64,000 nucleotides of DNA from Sphingobacterium sp. (GTDB lineage Bacteria > Bacteroidota > Bacteroidia > Sphingobacteriales > Sphingobacteriaceae): the NCBI GenBank assembly GCA_022712315.1, contig JALAGS010000047.1:1-64000 (forward strand). The letters run 5' to 3'. Made by a program: the position numbers and the translations under genes. The notes beneath the pieces are model-generated. The model ran no database searches, was not told the origin of the DNA, and saw only the letters and a list, made by a program, of their open reading frames with translations. Positions 47,476 through 54,765 of the stretch are shown here, piece after piece; the stretch's first letter is position 1; each line of letters begins with the position of its first letter.

Positions 47476-50322
47476 ATGCATTTAAAAAAACTGCTCTACC
47501 TTTCGTTGTTAGGGTTTAGTCCGGTGCTTGCCCATAGCAGTAGCACCCCCGGGGCGACGGAAATCGTATGGGCAAAACACGAAGCCGATACCACCGCTTT
47601 ACCTTTTGACAAAAGCGTCCGTTATGGTAAACTGCCCAATGGACTCACCTATTATATCCGAAAGAATACCGAACCTCAAGAACGTGTTTATATGTATCTG
47701 GTCAACAAGGTCGGATCTATCCTGGAGAACGAAAAGCAGCGTGGGCTAGCGCATTTTCTAGAGCATATGGCCTTCAATGGCACGACGCACTATCCCGACA
47801 ACAGCCTGGTTGACTACCTGCAAAAAAATGGGATCAGCTTTGGAGCCGATATCAACGCGTATACCAGCTTCAATGAAACTGTTTACCAACTGCAGCTACC
47901 ATCCAATGATGGCAAACTCGTCAGCAATGGATTTCAGATCCTTCAAGATTGGGCCCAGGGTATCAGTCTGACCCATCGTGAAATCGACAAAGAGCGTGGC
48001 GTGATATTGGAAGAAAAACGTGCCGGCAAGAGCCTGGGTGAGCGCATCCAGGACAAGACTTTACCTGTTGCGCTCAATCATTCCCTGTACGCACAGCGCA
48101 TTCCAATTGGTACCGAAGAAGTCATTCAACATTTCCCTTATGAGGAAATTGAGCATTTTTATAAAAGCTGGTACCGCCCCAACCTCCAAGCCGTTATTGT
48201 CGTCGGTGATATCGATGTCGACCAGACCGAGCGAACGCTGAAAAAACAGTTTTCGTTGCTCAAAAATCCTTTGCAGCCAACAGCGCGAAAAATATACCAC
48301 ATTCCACTGCAGGGCAAAAATCAATTTATGGTGGTGACGGATCCTGAAATTACCGCAACATCCATCAATATCAGCATCAAACACCCTGAACGTAAATTAC
48401 AGAACCTCGCCGACTATAAGCACAACCTGATCAAGACCTTGTTTAATACCATGATGGCAGGGCGATATAGTCCATTATTTCGCATAGCGAATCCGCCCTT
48501 TTTGAGCGGTGGCGCATCATTGGGTGGCTTTATGGGTGGACTAGATGTATTTCAGATCGAACTCACGGCCAAACCGGGTCGTCTGAAAGAAGGTTTTGAC
48601 GCTGTATGGCGTGAACTTTTGCGGGCGAAACAGTATGGCTTTACGGCCACAGAACTGCAACGCGCCAAGGATACCTATATGAACCAAATGGAAAATATGC
48701 TCGAAGAAAAGGACAAGATTGCCTCCGAACAATATGTACAGGAATATATTCAGCATTTTCTGAACGGGGTAGCCTCTCCGGGTATCGATCATGAGATGAA
48801 ACTGACGCGCGAAATGCTTCCGGCGGTCAGCCTTTCGGACATCCAGCAGCTCTTGCAACAGTATCTAACCGATAGCAACCGCGATATTATTGTGACTGCA
48901 CCTGAATCGGATAAAGCAAATCTGCCGAAAGAGGCGGATATCAACAGTTGGATCGCTACCTTGTCCAAAGAGAAACAGACGGCCTTCACCGAAGAAACAA
49001 GCGATTTGCCACTGCTCAAACGGGAAGCTCAATCTGGTACAATTGTTAAAGAAGAAAAAGACAGCAGGTTAGGAACCACGACCTTGACGTTGAGCAACGA
49101 CGTCCGGGTACTCTTAAAACCGACCAACTACCAAAACAATCAGATCACCTTTCAAGGATATTCCTATGGCGGAACATCACTTTACGATGACCGAGATTTT
49201 CAGAGCGCGACCAATGCCGTTGGCCTCATTGCTGCCAGCGGGCTGGGCAACTATACAGCCGAACAATTTGAAAAATCATTAGCCGGACGAACGGCCTCGG
49301 CATCACCCTTTATCAGTGAGACTGCCCAGGGCGTAAGCGGCTACGCCAACAACAAAGACCTTGAACTTGCCCTGCAGATGATGTATGGTTACTTTACAGA
49401 GCCCCGTCTGGACACTGCTATCGTTGCCGGCATTTTGGCGAATGCCAAAGACGGGCTTAAAGACCGCGACAAGAATGGCGATGCTGTATTCCAAGACTCG
49501 GTGATGGCGATACTATCGGACAATAACATTCGACGAACAGGGATAACGCTGGAGAAGATCAATCAAATAGATCCTCAGCGTGCCTTGGAGATCTACAAAG
49601 AACGTTTTGCCGATGCTTCGGGCTACAATTTTGCTTTTGTGGGCAGCTTTGACATTGAAAAAATAAAACCATTGCTTGCCAAGTATATTGGCGGATTACC
49701 CAGCATCTCGTCGAAGGCACCTGCTTACCGTGATTTAAACATTCATATTCCTGCCGGGAAGATCGAGAAAAAGCTGGCGCTAAGCAAAGAAGATAAAGCG
49801 ATGGTCTATCTTGTTCTTTCGGGCCCATATGACTATAGTGAAGCAAATAACATAGCTTTGCAGGCCTTTCGGGAAGTATTGGACATCCGCCTATTGGAAA
49901 GATTGCGTGAGGAAGAGGGCGGCGTCTATTCGCCATCGATCCAAATGGACTATAGCAAGCTGCCTGATGCCCGTTATACCCTTACGGTAGCTTTTAGCTG
50001 TTCGGTGGCCAATGCGGACAAACTGGCGAAGTATTCGCTTGAGGAAATTGAGAAATTAAAGACTGCAGGACCTTCTGTTGCCAATCTCGACAAATTCAAA
50101 GCGAATGACAAGCTAAACTACGAATCCGCACTAAAAACAAATGATTTCTGGTCGAACTACCTGTACAGCAACCTGTATAATGGCGATGATATGCACCGTA
50201 TTTTTGAACGTGCATCGTTACGCGATCAGCTGACCCCAGCGCTAGTTAAAGCTGTTGCCAAACGCTATATCAGTGACCAGAACGTCATCAAGATCGTTCA
50301 GCTTCCGGAAGTAAAAAAATAA
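47476..50322 (+). CDS. M16 family zinc metalloprotease (PqqL/pitrilysin-like), exported
   Basis: A 948-residue M16 peptidase with a signal peptide (about 1-20). The inverted zinc motif HxxEH is in GLAHFLEHMAFNGT (near 93-97), and the third ligand glutamate is likely in the KERGVILEEKR segment. Two M16 halves are present: an active N-terminal one and a C-terminal one without the motif (about 520-948, with LRERLREEEGGVYS-like RLREEEGGVYSP). Periplasmic M16 enzymes such as PqqL degrade small imported proteins. As the last gene of this operon it suggests that the SusCD pair imports a polypeptide that is then digested. Confidence 0.94.
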   Translation: MHLKKLLYLSLLGFSPVLAHSSSTPGATEIVWAKHEADTTALPFDKSVRYGKLPNGLTYYIRKNTEPQERVYMYLVNKVGSILENEKQRGLAHFLEHMAFNGTTHYPDNSLVDYLQKNGISFGADINAYTSFNETVYQLQLPSNDGKLVSNGFQILQDWAQGISLTHREIDKERGVILEEKRAGKSLGERIQDKTLPVALNHSLYAQRIPIGTEEVIQHFPYEEIEHFYKSWYRPNLQAVIVVGDIDVDQTERTLKKQFSLLKNPLQPTARKIYHIPLQGKNQFMVVTDPEITATSINISIKHPERKLQNLADYKHNLIKTLFNTMMAGRYSPLFRIANPPFLSGGASLGGFMGGLDVFQIELTAKPGRLKEGFDAVWRELLRAKQYGFTATELQRAKDTYMNQMENMLEEKDKIASEQYVQEYIQHFLNGVASPGIDHEMKLTREMLPAVSLSDIQQLLQQYLTDSNRDIIVTAPESDKANLPKEADINSWIATLSKEKQTAFTEETSDLPLLKREAQSGTIVKEEKDSRLGTTTLTLSNDVRVLLKPTNYQNNQITFQGYSYGGTSLYDDRDFQSATNAVGLIAASGLGNYTAEQFEKSLAGRTASASPFISETAQGVSGYANNKDLELALQMMYGYFTEPRLDTAIVAGILANAKDGLKDRDKNGDAVFQDSVMAILSDNNIRRTGITLEKINQIDPQRALEIYKERFADASGYNFAFVGSFDIEKIKPLLAKYIGGLPSISSKAPAYRDLNIHIPAGKIEKKLALSKEDKAMVYLVLSGPYDYSEANNIALQAFREVLDIRLLERLREEEGGVYSPSIQMDYSKLPDARYTLTVAFSCSVANADKLAKYSLEEIEKLKTAGPSVANLDKFKANDKLNYESALKTNDFWSNYLYSNLYNGDDMHRIFERASLRDQLTPALVKAVAKRYISDQNVIKIVQLPEVKK

Positions 50323-50370
50323 ATGAACACCGGCTATTGATATCCGCCTGTTGTCAAAAGCCTTAAATAG

Positions 50371-50410
50371 GAGAAAGCCGTAGAGAATTACATTCTTTGC
50401 GGCTTTCTTG
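50371..50410. terminator. Long hairpin terminator between convergent operons
   Basis: AGAAAGCCG / CGGCTTTCT closes a longer imperfect stem that includes AGAAT / ATTCT near its loop. A T-rich run follows on the plus strand. It lies between the M16 protease stop (50322) and the end of the convergent minus-strand island (50505). Confidence 0.75.
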
Positions 50411-50504
50411 TTTACTGACCAAACCTCCTGATTGACCGAAAAAGGAAATTGTCTATCATTGGAATTTATGTTTGCCCATCTATGATTGCGAGCGACATCA
50501 TGTT

Positions 50505-50945
50505 CTAAAAAAAACTTCGAAACTTCCAAGCCAGTACAAATGCCACTAACAGCAATCCGATGAGCCAAAGATCAAGGACTCGCCATGCGCTCCTTTTCTC
50601 CGTGTTAAGCTTATGCTGCGTCTGCAGGAAGCTATCGCTGCTATTTGTGGAAAGCTTATTCTTGGTGCTTGTATTTACCTTTGATTCCATCATCGCCAGT
50701 TGACCGCTATGTCCAATCAAACCACTATCCGGATGAAAGCGGAAATTGCTGTCTGTCAAAAAAAGCCAATACCGCGATTGACTGGCCTTCAGCCTACTAT
50801 GCAGGAAATCCGCTTGCTGATTATAATTTGACCGAATTCGTTCTTTGCGATGATCTTCCTTCTTCCCGCTTTGATAAAGTTTACAGGAAGAGAAGAACAA
50901 GAAGACTATAAAAAAAAGTGACCTTTTGTAAATATACTTTTCCAT
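50505..50945 (-). CDS. Lipoprotein with C-terminal TM segment, unimolecular-spanin-like architecture
   Basis: A 146-residue protein. The start at 50945 follows a strong GGGGAGGGG site and gives a lipoprotein signal ending at Cys21 (FLFFSSC). An upstream in-frame start would add 22 residues and bury the signal. The mature part is polar, Gln/Ser/Lys/Asn-rich and helical-looking (about 100 residues), then comes one strong TM helix near the C-terminus (about 123-143, LDLWLIGLLLVAFVLAW). A lipid anchor at one end and a TM helix at the other would bridge outer and inner membranes, as in phage T1-type u-spanins. I see no family match. It lies 11 bp behind the CHAP hydrolase gene. Confidence 0.7.
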   Translation of the reverse strand: MEKYIYKRSLFFIVFLFFSSCKLYQSGKKEDHRKERIRSNYNQQADFLHSRLKASQSRYWLFLTDSNFRFHPDSGLIGHSGQLAMMESKVNTSTKNKLSTNSSDSFLQTQHKLNTEKRSAWRVLDLWLIGLLLVAFVLAWKFRSFF

Positions 50946-50956
50946 ATCCCCTCCCC

Positions 50957-51571
50957 TCAGTCCAGCCAATTTGAAAACGCATAAATGGTAGCCAAGGGGC
51001 GCCGCTTGCACAACACACGATTATCCACATTACCTTCCACAGTCACGATCCAATTACCCTCCTTTTTGCGCACAATCCCCACATGATTGATACGCTGGAG
51101 ACTAGGGCTATAAATGGCGAAGAGATCTGCCTGCCGCACAGTCCCCTGCTCGATCTGCCGTGCCGTATAACGCCGAGTCATTGGAAAAAGTGCCGGGCTC
51201 CAGGCATTGCGCGGAGCTCCAAGGCCAGCTTTGCCATAACACCAAGAGACAAAAGCCGCACACCAGGCATTTCCTTTCCCAAGCCCAACATAGCGCAGAT
51301 AGGTTTCTACCCGCGTACCATCGTTTTTTCCTGTCGCCTCCCGCACGCCGATTTCCTGTACGGCGAGAGCTACAATCCGTTCGCGCGTACGCGGTAGGGT
51401 ATTGCAATGCGCTGAGGGGAGATTCTGATTCACTGATTCTACATGGATATTTACAGATCCAGCGTAGTTGCCAGATAGATTCGAATACGCTACAGCAGCA
51501 TTGCGAGCACGGCCAAGAAAGAGAACAGCGATAGAAAGAATACCGAAAAATAGATAATGCATTGTTGCCAT
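50957..51571 (-). CDS. CHAP/TIGR02594-type peptidoglycan hydrolase with N-terminal anchor
   Basis: A 204-residue protein. An uncleaved-looking signal anchor (about 5-22) is followed by a CHAP/NlpC-type domain (about 65-200): the catalytic cysteine is in NAWCAAFVSWCYGKAG (near residue 105) and the histidine in RINHVGIV (near 167). Such cysteine peptidase/amidases cleave peptidoglycan stem peptides. The N-terminal anchor would export it by the Sec route, as in SAR-type endolysins. Its start lies inside the upstream membrane-protein gene (82-bp overlap), pointing to translational coupling. Shifting the start downstream would lose the anchor. Alternatives are a housekeeping cell-wall hydrolase or a relic of a mobile element. 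Confidence 0.85.
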   Translation of the reverse strand: MATMHYLFFGILSIAVLFLGRARNAAVAYSNLSGNYAGSVNIHVESVNQNLPSAHCNTLPRTRERIVALAVQEIGVREATGKNDGTRVETYLRYVGLGKGNAWCAAFVSWCYGKAGLGAPRNAWSPALFPMTRRYTARQIEQGTVRQADLFAIYSPSLQRINHVGIVRKKEGNWIVTVEGNVDNRVLCKRRPLATIYAFSNWLD

Positions 51572-51876
51572 GAGGTCAATTGATTAAAGTGAAGACTAAA
51601 TTCCTGCCGGAAAAACTTAAAAGGCTGCCAAAGCATTTCCTGAAGCCAAAAGCAGCAATAAATAGCCGCTAGACCAGCAAGTATACCAAAGAGCAGCAAG
51701 GAGAGGATACCAAGATCCAATACCCCAGCTGTCGGATCGATTGCTTGTAGCAAGAATCCCGATAAAATAAAAAATAAAAGAAGACAGGCCAGTACGATGC
51801 CAAGCAGCTGCCTTCCCGTTAAAGGCCAATAGATATCCTCGATATCGGAGACCATTTGTTTTTGTACATATTCCAT
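51490..51876 (-). CDS. Small three-TM membrane protein, holin-like in layout
   Basis: A 128-residue, very hydrophobic protein with three predicted TM helices: about 21-44 (RQLLGIVLACLLLFFILSGF), 52-78 and 105-128. The N-terminus is polar and acidic, and the central loop has basic/aromatic residues (WQPFKFFRQEF). I recognise no family. Size, TM number and position directly ahead of, and overlapping, a peptidoglycan hydrolase gene resemble phage holins, but phage-holin defence or secretion helpers would look the same. It is 17 bp behind a DUF6266-like gene, so it is probably in one transcript with it. Confidence 0.7.
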   Translation of the reverse strand: MEYVQKQMVSDIEDIYWPLTGRQLLGIVLACLLLFFILSGFLLQAIDPTAGVLDLGILSLLLFGILAGLAAIYCCFWLQEMLWQPFKFFRQEFSLHFNQLTSWQQCIIYFSVFFLSLFSFLAVLAMLL

Positions 51877-51893
51877 TTTACTTTTTTAAAAAA

Positions 51894-52442
51894 TTATTTA
51901 ATCAGATAAGTCCCTAGATACTGGCTCCGTGCATACTTTATACCATCTCTTTCGCAGCAGACAATATAAAGCAAGAGCTCTTTTCCGAGCAGTGAAGGAG
52001 GGATATCCAAGGCGACCTGTTTCTCGCTGCGCAAGGCTAGGCGCTGACTTCGTATCGCCACACCTTCTTTCACCTGATATGCGATCAGTTTGACATGATC
52101 ATCCCAGGCACAAAAGGAGGAAAAACTATCGTAACTGACCAGTATCCGCCCAGTTTCCTCGACTATATCTGAGACCAACACCCCAGGCAACGTACCGTCG
52201 CTGAGCCATACTTTTTCGGGATCCACAAAAGGCCCCTCTTCCTCTTCAGCAATGGCCATGTTAAGCACATGTGAAAGGGCGAGGTTAAAGGGATATACGA
52301 GTCTTTTTTTTCGTTTGGCTAGAAATTTATATCCATCAGCCAGAATCGATTTCAGCGGTGACAAAAAACTCATTGCCAGCGCAAAACGTTTCTGCTGGTC
52401 AAGTTGGGCAGCAGACCGTTTCTTATTTGATTTTTTCTTCAT
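51894..52442 (-). CDS. DUF6266-like protein lacking the N-terminal glycine-rich motif
   Basis: A 182-residue protein related to the DUF6266 protein upstream. It begins KKKSNKKRSAAQLDQQKRF, which lines up with the KKSNKPASQEQLITQAKF segment about 35 residues into the neighbour, so the usual NG..GG.SGK.G..GSSWK start is absent. The rest keeps the family layout: FALAMSFLSPL, the internal IVEETGRILVSYD and AWDDHVKLIAY strands, and a SQYLGTYLI ending. It has a good start after an A-rich leader. Whether the missing motif is a loss or a specialised partner form is unknown. Function is unknown. Confidence 0.75.
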   Translation of the reverse strand: MKKKSNKKRSAAQLDQQKRFALAMSFLSPLKSILADGYKFLAKRKKRLVYPFNLALSHVLNMAIAEEEEGPFVDPEKVWLSDGTLPGVLVSDIVEETGRILVSYDSFSSFCAWDDHVKLIAYQVKEGVAIRSQRLALRSEKQVALDIPPSLLGKELLLYIVCCERDGIKYARSQYLGTYLIK

Positions 52443-52454
52443 AATAGAAAAAAA

Positions 52455-52495
52455 TAGAGGGGAATATCATCCATAGCGGACGATATTCCCTATGA
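52455..52495 (-). terminator. Terminator-like hairpin between the two DUF6266 genes
   Basis: GGGAATATC (52460-52468) and GATATTCCC (52482-52490) form a 9-bp stem. Reading on the minus strand it is followed by CTCTATTTTTTT. It sits right after the first DUF6266 gene, so it may set lower expression for the downstream genes. Confidence 0.7.
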
Positions 52496-52499
52496 ATAA

Positions 52500-53144
52500 C
52501 TAAATGAGCTGTATCAGCCCCAAATAACTACTTTTGGATACGCGCTTTTTCTTGCGGTCGGCCATAAAGATCCACAGATGCGCCGAGCCACCGAGCAAAT
52601 GTGCAGGCACTACAAAAGTCGTGGTACCTACCTGGCGGGTTGGCACGATAGAGGGTGCCAAAAACTCGTCCTGTTCGGGATGATACCCGATGATGTACAC
52701 ACCGTCATCATCTGCTGAGCCGTAGATGTCATTGTTGTTCGAATCCCAGGTGACTGTCATCTCTTCATCGGCGAAAGACGCACCTTGGGGCGGCCCCAGA
52801 AAAAAAGCTCCGTCGGCAATTCGGATTTTACTATAGTCCAGTGTAAAGCCCGGATAAGTACCCTGGATAGCCAAAGGCAGATTAAACTGAAACGCAGCAT
52901 TGAGGGGTGTCTGCCGATCGGCTTTTTTCTGTCCGAATCCGACCTGCAGGTACGAATTGATGGGCATTAAAAAACGCATCAGCAATTTGAACTTTGCCTG
53001 CGTGATCAGCTGCTCCTGACTAGCCGGTTTATTACTCTTTTTATAAAGCCCTTTGAGGTAGTTGATACTCTTCCAGCTGGAGCCTATCACGGAGCCGGTC
53101 TTACCGCTTATACCTCCGTTTATTCCATTTACTATTGTTCCCAT
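52500..53144 (-). CDS. DUF6266 family protein
   Basis: A 214-residue protein with the DUF6266 start: MGTIVNGINGGISGKTGSVI followed by GSSWKSINYLKG, then KKSNKPASQEQLITQAKFKLLMRFLMPI. The remaining beta-rich part includes AVTWDSNNND-like pieces and ends KSSYLGLIQLI. DUF6266 is common in Sphingobacteria and has no known function. There is no signal peptide or TM helix. The invariant glycine-rich opening resembles a processing or assembly tag, which is speculation. It is the first gene after a repeat-bearing leader and is followed by a terminator-like hairpin. Confidence 0.85.
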   Translation of the reverse strand: MGTIVNGINGGISGKTGSVIGSSWKSINYLKGLYKKSNKPASQEQLITQAKFKLLMRFLMPINSYLQVGFGQKKADRQTPLNAAFQFNLPLAIQGTYPGFTLDYSKIRIADGAFFLGPPQGASFADEEMTVTWDSNNNDIYGSADDDGVYIIGYHPEQDEFLAPSIVPTRQVGTTTFVVPAHLLGGSAHLWIFMADRKKKRVSKSSYLGLIQLI

Positions 53145-53212
53145 TTTTCTGTTTTTTAAAAATTAAACCCTTGTCAGTGGCTAAGACATACCGGTATTTA
53201 AGCCTGACACCA

Positions 53213-53220
53213 CAAACGTA
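53213..53220 (-). promoter_or_regulatory. -7 element (TACGTTTG) for the DUF6266 operon
   Basis: The minus strand reads TACGTTTG, an exact TAnnTTTG match, about 70 bp before the start of the DUF6266 gene. The -33 region is a T-rich run with only ATG or TTG at about 19-25 bp, so it is likely weak or activator-dependent. The phased repeat lies about 125-255 bp further upstream. Confidence 0.45.
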
Positions 53221-53343
53221 AAAACTTAAAAAACAAAAACATACAGCAACAAAAAGACTGACAGAACATTGGCAGGAGCAGTTCGGTAATTAGGCAGGGA
53301 GCTGGCAGGACAGCCCCCATATACCATCCTTTTTATACACTTG

Positions 53344-53470
53344 CACCCGACCAACACCCAAGCAAGTCCCGGCCCTGCTCGGGCTTTCCAGCAGTTTTCA
53401 TGCGGTCCGCTTCGAGTCACACCCGAACAGATCCCGATGGCCACCCGAAGAAAACCCAAGGAACGGTCGA
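53344..53470 (-). repeat. 11-bp-phased GGGTG repeat array
   Basis: On the plus strand CCC triplets fall at 53346, 53357 and 53368, and again at 53422, 53433, 53444 and 53455, each exactly 11 bp apart. Weaker units (TTCGA at 53411, GTCGA at 53466) extend the second block. The minus-strand consensus is about TCGGGTGnnnn. The two blocks are 54 bp apart, one base short of five units. The period is not a multiple of three and the interior bases vary, so this is not coding. It repeats the same DNA face about every helical turn. Confidence 0.75.
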
Positions 53471-53590
53471 ACAAAGGTAGGCGAAAGGTTGAAGATGGGA
53501 AGGTGTTGGTCAGGTATTGCTCCGAAAGACAAAATAAAAAGGTCCTCCGAAAACGAAAGACCCCAAAAATAATCTCAATCCATCCTGGAT

Positions 53591-53896
53591 TTACAGATTC
53601 CAGTAGGCACGTTTAAACCGTTCTACGCTGGTCTGCAAAAACAGGCGTTTGCCATTTTCCTTACGTACCGTTCCGAGCATCCCCTTATGCTGGTATCGGT
53701 ATAAGGTTCTCTCGCTGATACCGACAAATTCCTGTACGTAAGCCGCATCCCACCAGGCCGCAACGCCTTCATCAGCGATTTCATTCTTGATTTGCATTTT
53801 TTGCAATTTGCTGTACAGCATATGGAGGGCAAACAATATCGTAGCATCATTCCCTTTATGTGTATTTTTTCGTGTTTTATTCAAAATTATCTTCAT
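53591..53896 (-). CDS. Small HTH (excisionase/MerR-like) DNA-binding protein
   Basis: A 101-residue protein. The N-terminal half is basic and helical (about 1-45). The C-terminal half is a winged-helix domain of the excisionase/MerR kind: WWDAAYVQEFVGISERTLYRYQHKGML (near 48-74), then the wing GKRLFLQTSVERF. It ends close to the 446-bp repeat region and lies 16 bp behind the LytTR gene, so it is probably co-transcribed with the sensor/regulator pair. It is a good candidate for binding the phased repeat or a site near it. Confidence 0.8.
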   Translation of the reverse strand: MKIILNKTRKNTHKGNDATILFALHMLYSKLQKMQIKNEIADEGVAAWWDAAYVQEFVGISERTLYRYQHKGMLGTVRKENGKRLFLQTSVERFKRAYWNL

Positions 53897-53912
53897 AAAA
53901 TCAGTATTAACA

Positions 53913-54764
53913 TTACATCCTTTGACTCGTGTTCGTCATCTCTTTTCCCTCTCTGACGATACCATGTATCTGAAACTTACCACTAATGGAATTCTGCTCA
54001 ATCCACTGGTCAAAATATTGGTATTTTCCCTTTTCACCGCGGTTTATTTCTATACCAGGAAGGAATACATGATGGGCAGTCACCCCCAGCACGTGCTTGA
54101 GAGAAACCGCAACACTTCGGTGTACCTGTGCAAAACTCGCCTTGGGTAACAGGGCGAGCATATTACCGAACGATTCGTTGACTTCAACGAAAGTTTTATC
54201 ATTCATCCATATTCTGGTCTGATTATTTTTTGCTTCAATATAACAGATCTCATCATAGTTTAGCCTCTTTTTTACAGCCCCCCGTTCCCCATAGAAAAAG
54301 CACTTATTATCATCATTCAAGTTATTTAAACCATAATGCTGAATTCTCTTTTTTGCTCTGTCCATAGCTTTATAAAAACGTTCCTGTTCGAAGGGCTTGA
54401 GAAAATAATCGGTTACCTCGTAGTGAAACATTTTGTCGCCTACTTCTCTATTCGTACTGCAAACAATCACCTGAAGATTTGCAATACCCGTGTTGCCCCG
54501 CTTGAGACTTTCCAGCTGCCCCAAAATATCCAGTCCCCCAACGATGGGCATCTCAATATCAAGAAATAGAATATCCAGTTTTAAGCGACGCAAGGCCACT
54601 AAGGCTTCCTTGGGATTGGTCGTCGCATACACACATTCGACACCATCTGTCAAGTCTACGTATCTTTTAAGATCATCTACAACATCAGGATCATCATCCA
54701 CAATACCCACACAGATTTTTTGGAGCCGTCCCTCCTGCTTTAATATTTTTTTTATTGTATCCAT
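53913..54764 (-). CDS. LytTR-type response regulator
   Basis: A 283-residue two-domain regulator. The receiver (about 16-138) has D23-D25, the phospho-acceptor D69 (FLDIEMP) and K123 (FLKP). The LytTR DNA-binding domain (about 158-255) shows the usual pattern with YIEAKNNQTRIWMNDKTFVEV split over its span and the basic FAQVHRSVAVSL helix. A tail of about 30 residues follows. LytTR regulators bind spaced direct repeats and often control cell-wall or secretion genes. Only one base separates it from the kinase-like gene, so they form a pair. Confidence 0.92.
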   Translation of the reverse strand: MDTIKKILKQEGRLQKICVGIVDDDPDVVDDLKRYVDLTDGVECVYATTNPKEALVALRRLKLDILFLDIEMPIVGGLDILGQLESLKRGNTGIANLQVIVCSTNREVGDKMFHYEVTDYFLKPFEQERFYKAMDRAKKRIQHYGLNNLNDDNKCFFYGERGAVKKRLNYDEICYIEAKNNQTRIWMNDKTFVEVNESFGNMLALLPKASFAQVHRSVAVSLKHVLGVTAHHVFLPGIEINRGEKGKYQYFDQWIEQNSISGKFQIHGIVREGKEMTNTSQRM

Positions 54765-54765
54765 G

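Larger units (their letters stand above)
53145..53590. other. 446-bp non-coding region with phased repeats and promoter
   Basis: It separates the HTH gene from the DUF6266 operon. It holds a -7-like element near the DUF6266 gene, an 11-bp-phased GGGTG repeat, and a purine-rich stretch (about 53480-53570). A 91-codon plus-strand frame across it has proline/arginine-rich low-complexity content set by the repeat, and I do not accept it as a gene. Confidence 0.6.

Noticed and set aside
50505..53144. Reading the island as a full prophage or conjugative element
   Set aside because: No integrase, terminase, portal, capsid, tail, relaxase or Tra gene is present in the window; only lysis-like architectures.
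53341..53616. 91-codon plus-strand frame across the repeat region
   Set aside because: Its Pro/Arg/Lys-rich sequence is created by the 11-bp repeat and a purine-rich stretch, and it runs into the HTH gene.
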